Positions 54,169-64,000 of a DNA stretch of 64,000 nt are shown one piece after another. A model generated the notes under the pieces. That model made no database searches. It had not been told where the DNA came from and saw nothing but the letters and a program-made list of their open reading frames with translations. How positions within the stretch are numbered: position 1 is the stretch's first letter; each line of letters opens with the position of its first letter. The position numbers were made by a program, and so were the translations under genes. The DNA is from Proales similis (Eukaryota; Rotifera; Eurotatoria; Ploima; Proalidae): the NCBI GenBank assembly GCA_019059635.1, contig JAGVRJ010000004.1:1-64000 (forward strand), given 5' to 3'.

Positions 54169-57100
54169 TCAAACACGATACCGCTGCATTTCCTATAAAG
54201 ATCTCTAAAGATAAGTAGGAGAGCTAGCATGAGATAACGGTTAACCAGCTATTCGCATAAGCAGGTCGTAAAACAAAAAGGCAAATCGCGAAGCTCGAGT
54301 GGGAGGTTTGAAGTGTGCGATGTGAGGACATAGCCGATCCAAAGCGAGCCGCTTCTCTCAAGCTTGATTAATAGGCCGTGGTGAGCAGCGTAAAAATAGC
54401 AACGGTCGATTCGTGAAGAGAAGAAAAATCCACTACTGAATGGACTAGCTTCACGAGTGAAATTATATCGTATGCTGCCGGGAATCAAGCGTGAATCTTA
54501 GAATAACAAAATCGCACATAGCCGCTCTCGGACGTGAGAACGTTATAAAAAATAACAAAGAATTCCAATTGACGCTAGCGTCGCAAACGGCTTGAGCGCC
54601 GCTTAAAAATAAGGGCAAAATGAGCTAAATTAAGAAATTCGGTCAAATCGGCCAGAACAAGAGGTGATTGACGTCGGACGAAGAGCAAACAAACTTGAAA
54701 TATCTGATTGAAATAAGCGCTCGACAAGAGTACAAGCGTGCCACATAGACAAAGGCGATGAAGCGCGCCGGTTGTAACATGAATTATTAATGATGCACGG
54801 TCGCGGCGGTATGAGTGGCCAAGAAAGCAAAGTGGATTAGAATTGCCTCAAGCGCTAGGCTGAGAAAAGAGAGAAACAGTTTGAATAAATGAGGGGCCGC
54901 CTGCTAACTCCCATTGCTCCGGTTTGTCTATTCGGCAAGTTGTGCTCTGGGCTGATGGCTTGCATTTGGCCACCCGAAAGCGTCCGAATGTAGGATTGTT
55001 TACAATTAGCTAACGATGCAATGAATGCATAAGAGCCGAGCCATTGCTGAAGAGCGCCTAAGATTTCGAAGAATTATGCGAGTTTCTTCAACATTTTAGC
55101 TTCATGCTGCCTTCAAAATTGAATCGGCAGCAAGAATTAGCACATAAATTATTATTATATTGGAGCCAGTAACTTTTTGATTTTTTTCGATTCTTGAAAG
55201 CGTTTATGTAATTGGTATCAAGGATGGCGAAATTAAAAGCTTCTTACAGATACCTTGTGGAGAGCAACTAATCTGTTTGGCAGGTAGCCAGTCAAATGAT
55301 GCTTCGATTTGGGGATATTGCAGTGGCCAACGATTTGGTTGCGCTTGGTTATTGAGGCGTACTCAACAATCGATTTGCCTGAATGATGTTTGGTTTAATT
55401 ATGAGCGTGAATCGATGGAGAATGGAAACCCTAATCAGTGTCATTTGCATTCACGTGCCTCTTCTCACACCAATGGCTAATCTCATTGTGTTCAAAAGAA
55501 TATTTTCAAGAAGAAGAAAAGATTCTCGATCGATTTCTTCATTTCGGCTTTCCACTCGGTTACCGGTTCTTCTTGTCTAATCTTCACGGTTCAATTAATC
55601 ATTAGAAAAGAAACAAAGGCAAGAGCGATTGAAACGAAAAAGATTCGAAAGAATGAAAATCTCGGTTAAAACTGCGATCCGAGGTGGAGAACGCACGACC
55701 TGCAACAATAAAAAAATCATTGTGAGCTTACGCTAGAACTGATTGATAGATCAACGCAGCCCACTCTCGTATGTTCATTTACTCATCTTCAGGCTGTCTT
55801 CGAAAAATTGGGTTTTCTAGTTGAACAAGCGTATGATGCGTATGAACGTAAAGAGAGAGAGAGAAATAGAAAGATAAGAATTAGATTAGAAAAACACTTG
55901 AAACCAAATTGATGTTCTAAACGACTCCCCTGAAACGCCTCAGAGCTTATTGAGCGAGCAACAAAACGCATACGTGCCGATTAGAGCAGGCGCCACTCAT
56001 CCGAGCTACCGAATGGGCCGTTCGATTACTTTAATAAGACCCTTGGAGAGGAGCAGCCTAAACAGCTCATGGGACTGACAGAATGACCTGAGTGGTATGA
56101 GTGCAAGCTCGGAAGTAAGAATTAGACCAGTGCGGCCCTATCAAGTTCCAAGTACGGAAGCGGCTTTATAATTGATAACATACGGCGAGCAAGACGGCCT
56201 AAGTTGCTTGGGTATTGGTATAAATCTAAGGCGTGCAATTAGGGCCCTAAGAGAGAAGGCGCGAGACGCTCATGTTTACGAGAGACTAGTTCGGGCCAAG
56301 ATACTGGAAACACGCGGCAAAGAAAATAAACAAGTCACGGGCATCGCTCGGTGAGTGCACTGCAGTGTGCCATCATCTCGTTAATGAACGGATCTCATGT
56401 CCGCACTGGCCATGAGCTTGTTTATCTTGACAAGGCTCATAACATGCGGGAAGAATCAAGAGGGCCAATTATTGAGGTGCTTTGCGATTGGCATTCTGGA
56501 TGGAAGCCGCACAATATAACGGCGAGTGCGCAGCATAAACAGATGAGTAAGAAAAGGCAGCCGTTGATGAAAATTTAATCGGACAGTCGAGATCGCCCTT
56601 TTTAGCTCAATAAAAAGGGACTTGGCAAGATAAAACAGCTTCCTGCCCAATTTTGATGTTTATCTATTCTGCCGACGAGTGGATCTTTCTGGCTACTGAT
56701 GACCACTCAATCACTGAATCAATTAATGAAAAAAATGTTTAGCTACGGAGCGGGCCTTCTTAAAGTTGCACATTTAGCAAAAGAACAATCTAAGGCAGCA
56801 AACCTCAATATACAATATAAAAAGTGATTCTTAAAAAAAGAGCTATCGACTTCTGGATAAAGCATCTATTGAATGTATTGTGATAAAAAGAAAATTAGCA
56901 GCCACGCAAAAGCATCGGGGCTGACAAAGCAGTCTCGCGCTCTTTGAAGCATACACAAGGCGAATAAGTAGCTGGAGGAGACAACTAGAAATTCGATCGA
57001 TGGGCCTTGCTTGCGTAAGTGGTTGTGCGAGCGCAATTAACTCGAGAAGAACACGCCTGATAACGCTGTATAAGGCGAATGCTCTCAATCGATCTCAAAT

Positions 57101-58865
57101 TGTCATTCCGTCATTCATCTAGTGTCACTCACGCAATATAATGAGATGAGCCAAATTCCTCTGAACGAGCGAAAATCTGCTAATTCTAAGAATGCTGAAT
57201 AAGACTTGGCTCTAGTTGGTTTGATTATATTCCCCAAGTTTTTAGTCATCATCAAAAATGTCTTAGAAAAGCTAAAAAAGTGAAGAAATTAAGAGCTGCG
57301 TGCTATTGGATCCTTTGAGCTGCATTAATTAAGCGTGACTAGCATCTCATTCAGACTCGAGCACGGGTCGCACATCAAAGGTCTCTTAAGTTTTTTTTGT
57401 GACCAAGAAACGAATTCGATTTCGGGGCGATGAAAAAATCAATTAAATCGAGCAGCCAAAAGCGTATCGCCGGAATGCTTGCTATCGAAACAAGCTTTGA
57501 AATGAGAAGAGGCATATGAAGAGAATTGATTCACAAACAGAGCACTTGTATAGACAGCTTGAAAAAAGAGACCAGAAAAAAAGGTCGACAGACTCATCTC
57601 AACGTCGACAGGGTATCGGACGGCGCGTTTAAATAGAATGGCTTCAGGACTGGTAAAATATTCCCTCGGTAAATAACAATTAAATTTGCCTGCCAAATTC
57701 AACTTCCTGTCAAGCCAAAGTAAATTTGCTTAGTACACACAAGGCATGGTCAAAGTATTGGATGTACAGAAACAAAACTAGCGAAAGCAGACTCGCAGGG
57801 TCTCACCCACCATCTAGTGATTTTCACATGCATAGTTAATCTAGAACTATTTGAGTTACTCACCGACATGTGTACAAGTTTTGTCACTTTTTCAAAGAAA
57901 TAATCAGGCATTTCTCGGCAAGGAGTCGCCCACACACCGATACGAGTTGGCTATCTGTAAAATATGACGAAGATTGACTAGAGTTCAATAGATAAATGCA
58001 GGCGATAGCCGGATTGGCCGCCGGATGGAAATATCTATGTTCTTTTCGGTTCGGATTGAAAATTTATTATTAGGATCAAATATTCACTCAAAAGGCACGA
58101 CGGGAATCAATATTCAAACTTGAATTTGAGGTCGTATAGATGAGAAGAGACCGTTCTATCACAAGAAACTTATCTCTATTTACTTAGGAGTTGTCCCCAT
58201 ACCTCTCCCTCCGATGTATCCACTCCCCTCCCCCTGTCTTTCTCTCTCCTATTTTGCATTGCCTTTTGCTGGGCTGGTCGAATCCAATTTTCTATTGCTT
58301 CATCGTAGCAATCAAAAGTAAATAATCCAAATGTCCGCTAAGTCTGGCTAAACCTTTTGAACCAGTTTCAGGACATATGCATTGAGACTGCTTGGCAGCT
58401 AGCGACCTTTCACAAATTAGCACAGTTAATGAATTTTATCCTGCCTTTTCTCTCTCTTTCTCTTTGGTTGTCATCTAGTCGCCCTGATAAGCAATGACAG
58501 TCTTGAGCAATTCATCCAATTCAATATCACTCGGAACTTTTATTTTTGCCGATGTCATAAAAATCGCCTCGGCCCCACATGTTTTCGCCAAGAATTTCAA
58601 TTCTTGTTCAAATATTTGAGTAGTATTCGCTTACACACACTTGAACAAGACACCAGTGAGTCGAGAAAGCGATCCATCCTTCCATCTCATCGGTATTCTG
58701 TTCTCGTTAAGAACAAACTCGCCGATTCTCCAAACATCCGAATTCTACACCCAAGCATGCACGTTTGCCAACTGAACCGGACAGGAGGCAGTAAACATTC
58801 ACTTTTAAGATACTCTGGTCAAACTTTTAGCTCCCTCTTTAATCCAATAAAGTTAAATTAGCGCT
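54169..58865. other. 4.7-kb gene-free region upstream of the nuclear receptor
   Basis: I find no coding frame with conserved motifs and no consistent exon chain on either strand. Frames such as 56172-56578 and 57439-57702 have no recognisable domain. By eye the base composition is more balanced (more G+C) than in intergenic DNA elsewhere in this window. Simple sequence includes GAGAGAGAGA near 55855 and a pyrimidine tract at 58200-58255. The position, between a divergent transcription factor and an orphan gene, suits a cis-regulatory domain or a long noncoding transcript. It could also be a decayed insertion. Confidence 0.5.
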
Positions 58866-60296
58866 ATGAATTTATTGACATTGAAGACAACAAAGAGTGT
58901 CTTAATTTATTCGAAAAAAAAGTTGGCCCTTGCGAAAATGCAACTTTTAACTGGTTACGACTACGGTGAGCGTTTTATTTATCTATTATTCTTGCAACAT
59001 AATAAATTGAGCAAAATGAATAGCGGCGTCTTGGATGAAATCAACCGGATGCTCACTTTTCTATTTGAAATCGGAGATCAATTCGAAAATTCAAAAATAT
59101 TTGATCACTATAGTTCTTTAAAAGAGCAGCTCAACCAAAAACTCTCTCTTGAGCATTTTCAAAACAAACTGGGAGTCGCCAGAATAGATCTGATAACTCA
59201 TACTCTTAAACAGCGAGCTGTTGACCTAGAATCAATTGGAGCTTTATTGTGTGCGAATAACTTTTCAATCCAACCCAATTTAACATTTCATACAAACAAC
59301 ATCTCATCAATCAAATTGAATTTGAAAGGTATATTTAGACGTTTCGAAGGCTTTGACTCAGTCAAAAAGATAAAATACGCAAACTTACTCAATTTGCGGT
59401 TATTTCAGTCGAGAGAGCTGTTGGATGAAATCTGGGCCAGCAGAGGCTATCAATTAGCGCGAGTTATCCTTTTCGGGTCCAATAAACTGCTTGTTTATTT
59501 GAATCGTCTGGATCAAGGTTCGAATGACGTGATTCAGCTAAAAAGTATTCACTTGAGATGTATATCAACTGAAAAAGAAAAACAAGTTCCGAAGCGCAGC
59601 CTTTTTCCATTTGGTCTCAATATTGTTCCGTTCCAAGATTATGCATTTATGATCTACCGTACTAGTTTCGATTCCTACCGACTCGAGCTTATGGACGCTC
59701 AATTGAACTCGGTCTATTCCTTAAACTTAAATATTTACTACGATTTTACTGGCGCCGATTTGATAACAACCAAGCAGCATATCATCCTAGATCTAAAAAG
59801 TCATCATTTTATATTCAACAGTGATTTGTCGAATTGGAAAACATTTGGACAAACTGAGAGCGAGCAAGCTCCTTATTACATTGGTGGCAAGAAACTAATC
59901 GATATGGATGCACGTTTCGCATACTATGGGGTTTACAATCAAAGAATGGAATTTTTCATTGAGACCATGGATATTTCCTCAGGCAAAATCTGCTCTAAAG
60001 TAAAGCTTGCACTTCCTCGCAATTCGACTATAAGTGAGTCGTTGGTTGTAATTCCTGATGAATTCAAAGTTGTCGTTAAATCACCTTCTACTGAAAACAT
60101 TTTTCTTTTTGCTTTACAGACAGGAAAGCTCGAAGCGATGAATAAGCTTCGATTAGAAATAGCGCAAGAAAGAGAGGGGAATCTAAATTACAAGATAGAG
60201 ATGCGCGACTTTTCTCATCTTTTTTGCAGAGAACGATACATGGTATTTAACTGTTTCGACTCCACCTATCGTTTAGTAGCATTTTTCTTCATATGA
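58866..60296 (+). CDS. Orphan 476-residue protein
   Basis: This is a clean single-exon frame with ordinary amino-acid composition. I recognise no family. The first ~190 residues read as mainly helical (KLSKMNSGVLDEINRMLTFL, LDEIWASRGYQLARVILFG). The rest alternates short hydrophobic strands with polar turns (YAFMIYRTSFDSYRLELMDA, LITTKQHIILDL, FAYYGVYNQRMEFFIETMD), which could be a beta-propeller without WD signatures. There is no signal peptide and no membrane helix. A 258-nt open frame ends 4 nt before this start in another phase (58604-58861); it may be a 5' exon, an upstream frame or chance. The ATG at 58866 is the first in frame, and other ATGs at 58938 and 59016 are possible. Confidence 0.6.
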   Translation: MNLLTLKTTKSVLIYSKKKLALAKMQLLTGYDYGERFIYLLFLQHNKLSKMNSGVLDEINRMLTFLFEIGDQFENSKIFDHYSSLKEQLNQKLSLEHFQNKLGVARIDLITHTLKQRAVDLESIGALLCANNFSIQPNLTFHTNNISSIKLNLKGIFRRFEGFDSVKKIKYANLLNLRLFQSRELLDEIWASRGYQLARVILFGSNKLLVYLNRLDQGSNDVIQLKSIHLRCISTEKEKQVPKRSLFPFGLNIVPFQDYAFMIYRTSFDSYRLELMDAQLNSVYSLNLNIYYDFTGADLITTKQHIILDLKSHHFIFNSDLSNWKTFGQTESEQAPYYIGGKKLIDMDARFAYYGVYNQRMEFFIETMDISSGKICSKVKLALPRNSTISESLVVIPDEFKVVVKSPSTENIFLFALQTGKLEAMNKLRLEIAQEREGNLNYKIEMRDFSHLFCRERYMVFNCFDSTYRLVAFFFI

Positions 60297-60666
60297 ACTA
60301 ATTAATCTAAGGAGAGGTAAAATTTCCTCTTGAGTTTCAACGATGTGATTTCTCTTGAGGAATTTTAGCTTTCCCTATTCCAGTCTCGCTTTCAATATCT
60401 ACGAAAAAATCTTATGACGACCAAATTGCTCTGCTCCATTCACTTAGACGCAATTCGCATAATTTACTGAAAAATTCCAATAAATGTATGTGGTGACAAA
60501 ATATCCTTATCCGCAGTCATCTCTTTCTCGAATGCAAGAATTTCTCGGGGACTGATATGGAGAAACGATCGATTTTTTGCTCAATTTCACTGCATATTTA
60601 GACTTAGTGCCGTCGTTCAACCGCTTTGAAAAATCGTCTTGAAGAATATATGATCATCGAAAAACC
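60297..60666. other. Spacer upstream of DGKE
   Basis: No gene is supported in 370 bp. It should hold the 3' end of the orphan gene and the DGKE promoter. Confidence 0.4.
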
Positions 60667-62661
60667 ATGGGACATACGGTGAAATTTGCGCGCTGGCTTG
60701 GAAAGAGCAAAGATTGGGAAACAATTGTTAGCGTCAGCCTCGCTACTGGCTTGTTTGTAGTTGTAATGGTGTACATGCTTGGACTCAAGCGACGCTTTAT
60801 GGCCAGATTAAGATTCAACAAATATAAAAATCACCATTGGCGAGTGAGTGATTTTTTCCACAAGCCCACATACTGTAATGTTTGCATGGCTGTGATTGTT
60901 TCTGGCATTTCTTGTGCCTACTGTACTTTGCACGTGGACGAGCGCTGCTTGAAGAAAGCTGAAAAGCAGTTCAAATGCAAGCAGATTTGTACCTACAGCA
61001 ATATCGGTCTGGAAAATAATAAAGATGAAGGACATGTACGCAAGTGGCAGCATCATTGGGTCAAGGGTAACCTTGAGCTCAATAGCACATGCGCGATTTG
61101 CAATGATGATGACTGTGGGAATGAGCCTTACCTCAAAGATTTTAAGTGCGTATGGTGTTGGCAGACCGTGCACGAACGATGCCTTGAGTCGTCCAGAAGC
61201 CCTGCAGTTACTGAAGAGTGCAACTTTGGAAGATTTAGTCGTATCATACTCCGACCAAATCTTCTGATCAAATCAAATGGTTCTACCAGTGCCATCAAAT
61301 CACTTGAAGACGTACACATAAATGAAAATTACCTGAAAGCCAACGATACAAACTGGACTCCACTATTTGTGTTTGCTAATTTAAACAGCGGAAATCAAGA
61401 CGCAGAGCATATTATCAATTCTCTCACAAACTACCTCAATCCTCTTCAGGTAAATTTTTCCGATGTATAATTTATTTTGTTAAACCAAACTATCTTTCGT
61501 TTAAAATTAAACATTCAAAGGTCCTCGAAATGAACGAAAAAGAATTGAAAACAGCGTTGAACTGGATGCGCACCTATTCAGATTGCATACAATTCAAAAT
61601 ATTAATATGCGGAGGCGACGGAAGTGTTGGCTGGCTGCTAAAGGAACTGTCCAATGTTGAATTTAAGGTGAATCCAGAGGGCAATTTAATCTAAAAAACA
61701 TATCTTATGTTTCAATTTCAAGAGTTACCAACCGGCAATCGGCATTCTTCCTCTCGGCACAGGAAATGACCTTTCGCGAGCTCTTAACTGGGGTGAAGGT
61801 TTCGTGGGCGAAAAAGATTTTGAAGAAATACTTGCCGATGTGGAAAAATCGAACCCAGTTAATTTGGACAGGTAAAGTTTTAAACACGATATTTAGTGAA
61901 AAACTATACGAAATTTTTACTGCGATCAGATGGAAGGTGAGAATTCAAGAATTTAGAAAAGGGCGTGTTTCGATAGATGAGCAAGCAAGCAGTTTGAAAA
62001 AAAAAGACAACACTCATTTTATGAACAACTACTTTTCAGTCGGTTGTGATGCGCTAGTTACCCTCAATTTTCATCGTAAACGTAATACTCGGTTCTTCTC
62101 TAATCGGATCGCGAACAAGGTAGTTTAAGTTTTAGCTGACCGACCATCTGGTTTTTGATTAGACAAATTTACCCAAGATTGTTTACTTTAAATATGGAAC
62201 TATTGACACATTTTTGAAAGAGTGCCGACATCTTACTGAAAATATCCAGGTAAAAAAATTGAAAAAAAGAGTTTAAGTAAGCCGTGTTAACGGATTTCAA
62301 GCTTGAAATGGATGGCAATGTAGTAGAGCTCCCTCACTTGGAGAGTATTGTAGTCCTAAACATTCCATACTGGGGAGGAGGAGTGAGGCCATGGACGATT
62401 GGTATGGCCAAGACTAAAGACAGAGTCCCAGAGGCGAGAATGGATGATGGGCTTTTAGAAGTATTCGGAGTATACTCTTCATTTCATATCGCTCAGCTTC
62501 AAGTTGGTATTGGCGAGCCCTATCGAATCGGTCAAGCCAAAAAAGTGAAAATCATGATCACAAAGCGCTTTCCCGTTCAGATAGACGGAGAGCCTTGGGA
62601 ACAAGAACCTGGAATATTGGAAATAACACCATTCAATCAAGTGCTTATGTTAAAAAATTGA
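60667..62661 (+). CDS. DGKE: Diacylglycerol kinase epsilon
   Basis: Six exons (60667-61449, 61521-61667, 61723-61871, 61930-62119, 62163-62249, 62302-62661) encode 571 residues, close to the vertebrate 567. An N-terminal membrane helix at about 20-37 (SVSLATGLFVVVMVYML) is particular to the epsilon type. Two C1 domains follow at about 57-105 (HHWRVSDFFHKPTYC) and 122-170 (HHWVKGNLELNSTC). The catalytic domain begins near 235 and shows ICGGDGSVGW (glycine-rich ATP site) and GILPLGTGNDLSRALNWG. The accessory domain contains NIPYWGGGVRPW and ends at QIDGEPWEQEPG. The enzyme turns diacylglycerol into phosphatidic acid in the phosphatidylinositol cycle and prefers arachidonoyl species in vertebrates. 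No EF hands or PH domain are present, which also fits epsilon. Confidence 0.94.
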
Positions 62662-63379
62662 ATTCTTTTATTCACTGTCAGTTCGTTCATTATTACATAT
62701 TTGCTTTCTGTCCAATAGCTTCTGAAAAATTTTATTTCAATATTTTCACCAATAATTCTGTATCATCTAGCGCTTTTTGAGAAAATAATCAAATAAATGT
62801 TCCATGTCGATTATTACCTGATTTTGATTTGTTGATTGCTGCGTTTATTATATGATGCTCTAAACTATATAATGGAAGTGAAGTGAAATAATTCCCGCAA
62901 ACGTGCCAAATGCCCATTTCTCTAATCATGAGCCTATATAGTTTTGCTTGCTTCCTTTAGTTTGAAAAATAATAATGTGAGAAAAATTTTACTCAGAAGA
63001 ATTGCTTCTATTAGTCGAAGGTAGGATGAAATTGATTGAAGCAATACGGCCGTTTGGGGAAACATTTTAAATAAGACTATTTTATGCTGTTTCTCCTGCA
63101 TCTTGGAACTACTTTCTAGAAAAAAATTTTTGTCAGAAAATGAGAAATGAACAAGCAGCAAGCGAGCTTGCCTAATGGAAAGCAATAGACATTGAGGCAT
63201 TATTCACGTTATGCCAAATCAGTTGCTCCACAAATAGAAAGAGAGAACATGTGACGAGGCATGAGCACACAAAACAAATTTATTGAGCGAAAATCGATCG
63301 TGTTTCTCCAAAATTACCATCAGGGCGTGGAGAATTTCTCTGATTTATTTTGACTTTGAGCGACTTTTAGGCCGAAAAA
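62662..63379. other. Spacer between DGKE and the last gene
   Basis: No gene is supported in these 718 bp. A possible acceptor lies at GACTTTTAG (63363-63371), 8 nt before the next ATG (TTTTAG-gccgaaaa-ATG). Confidence 0.4.
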
Positions 63380-64000
63380 ATGATTGCCTCACTCTTGGCT
63401 GCCCAACTGGCAAAGAAAAAGCGTTCGATTCGTCAACAGCAAAAGGAACAGCAAAGAGAGGCAAACAGATCTGGCAAGTCTACTATTAAAAAACGTAACA
63501 AGTCTCATCTGTTATTGTCCATAGAATTTATTGCTTATTTTTGTTTTAAGCTAAACTGGCTCAAAAGAAAAGAGATGACAATGTTGATAAAATGGCTTTG
63601 TTGAGTCGTTATGTGAATCTGATTAAGACAACTGTGATTTCATTCTGCCTTAGCACTTTTCTTCATATCGGCTCAGTTGCTGGCTATTATTACATTTTCT
63701 TGTGGCTTAATCCGGACGATCCGGGAAAGAAAAAGTTCTATAGCGCGACCACAGTAAGTTGGGATGAATAAAGCTAGCTTTTTCAAAGCCTAAAACTTTC
63801 GAAATCATTCAAGTCATCGCCCGGAATCAATATTGGAGGAAGAGTGGTTGGAGCAAGTGGAGTGCAAACAAATAACCATAAAAGTTATTTACTTCATCTT
63901 GTGCGCGAATTCTACCAGAACCATTCGACTTTATTCTTCATACAATTCTCGACCCTCTACTTGCTTATTTTGTGCTTGTTCAAATTCTTTCCGGAACGTG
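63380..64000 (+). CDS. Partial gene for a multi-pass membrane protein, runs off the window
   Basis: Three exons are visible (63380-63494, 63551-63753, 63814-64000 and beyond) and read through in phase. The start MIASLLAAQLAKKKRSIRQQ leads into a Lys/Gln/Arg-rich cytosolic stretch of about 50 residues. A first hydrophobic helix follows (TFLHIGSVAGYYYIFLWL), then the sequence NPDDPGKKKFYSATT and a Gly-rich link, then a second helix (FIQFSTLYLLILCLFKFF). I do not recognise the family. The consistent splice sites (C|CT and ACA|TCA) support a real gene. The 3' part lies outside the window. Confidence 0.6.

Noticed and set aside
56172-56578. Two consecutive frames in the gene-free region
   Set aside because: No recognisable domains, no convincing splice sites joining them, and no flanking conserved exons.
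57439-57702. 87-codon minus-strand frame
   Set aside because: No motif or splice context; its length is within chance for this less AT-rich stretch.
58900-64000. Search for tRNA, rRNA and spliced-leader RNA genes here and in the whole window
   Set aside because: I saw no convincing cloverleaf with A and B boxes, no rRNA sequence and no SL RNA with an Sm site; a covariance-model scan would be needed to exclude small ones.

Overview
This is nuclear DNA from an animal, taken from the left end of a chromosome. The first ~825 bases are a C-rich telomere tract made of irregular CCTAAA, CCCTAAA, CCTAAAA and CCCTAAAA units. After it come protein genes with spliceosomal introns, most of them 45-90 bp long. 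The gene set is metazoan: laminin alpha, GPCR, nuclear receptor, GM2-activator-like protein, PEX3, NEDD1, CPSF6, DPM3. Compact genes, very short introns, AT-rich spacers and probable spliced-leader acceptors suggest a small-genome invertebrate, possibly spiralian. I cannot name the species.

Layout. 1-825: telomere. 1003-2166: piece of a myosin motor gene cut at both ends. 2167-8828: subtelomeric zone holding one intact orphan GPCR (5514-7856) and several copies of a repeat family that contains GGAC arrays, a hairpin unit and telomere-like scraps. 8829-25983 (all minus): laminin alpha (19 exons), a DDX28-like helicase, CPSF6 and a ZMYND11-type MYND protein. 26885-31739 (all plus, 150-285 bp apart): ABAT, TIMM17, CDC123 and DPM3, which look like an operon. 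32159-40384 (plus): GM2A-like, TMEM184-like, LRRC58, FMO, PEX3. 40547-43824: NEDD1 (minus) and NAA10 (plus) share a 237-bp divergent promoter. 43917-54168 (minus): an 1828-residue disordered orphan, a beta-1,3-galactosyltransferase and a divergent nuclear receptor. 54169-58865: 4.7 kb without a supportable gene, upstream of the receptor. 58866-64000 (plus): an orphan 476-residue protein, diacylglycerol kinase epsilon and the 5' part of a membrane protein.

I assembled exon structures by hand from GT/AG (once GC/AG) sites, reading frame and family similarity recalled from memory. Every assembled complete gene has a total coding length divisible by three. Apart from the operon candidate, the neighbours do not form one pathway: they are mostly housekeeping functions (mitochondrial GABA catabolism and import, eIF2 assembly, dolichol-mannose synthesis, peroxisome biogenesis, 3' end processing, N-terminal acetylation, centrosome). 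The most interesting signals are the irregular telomere with its subtelomeric repeat family, the operon with acceptor sites directly before start codons, the two-LG laminin alpha, and the odd nuclear receptor beside a gene desert.
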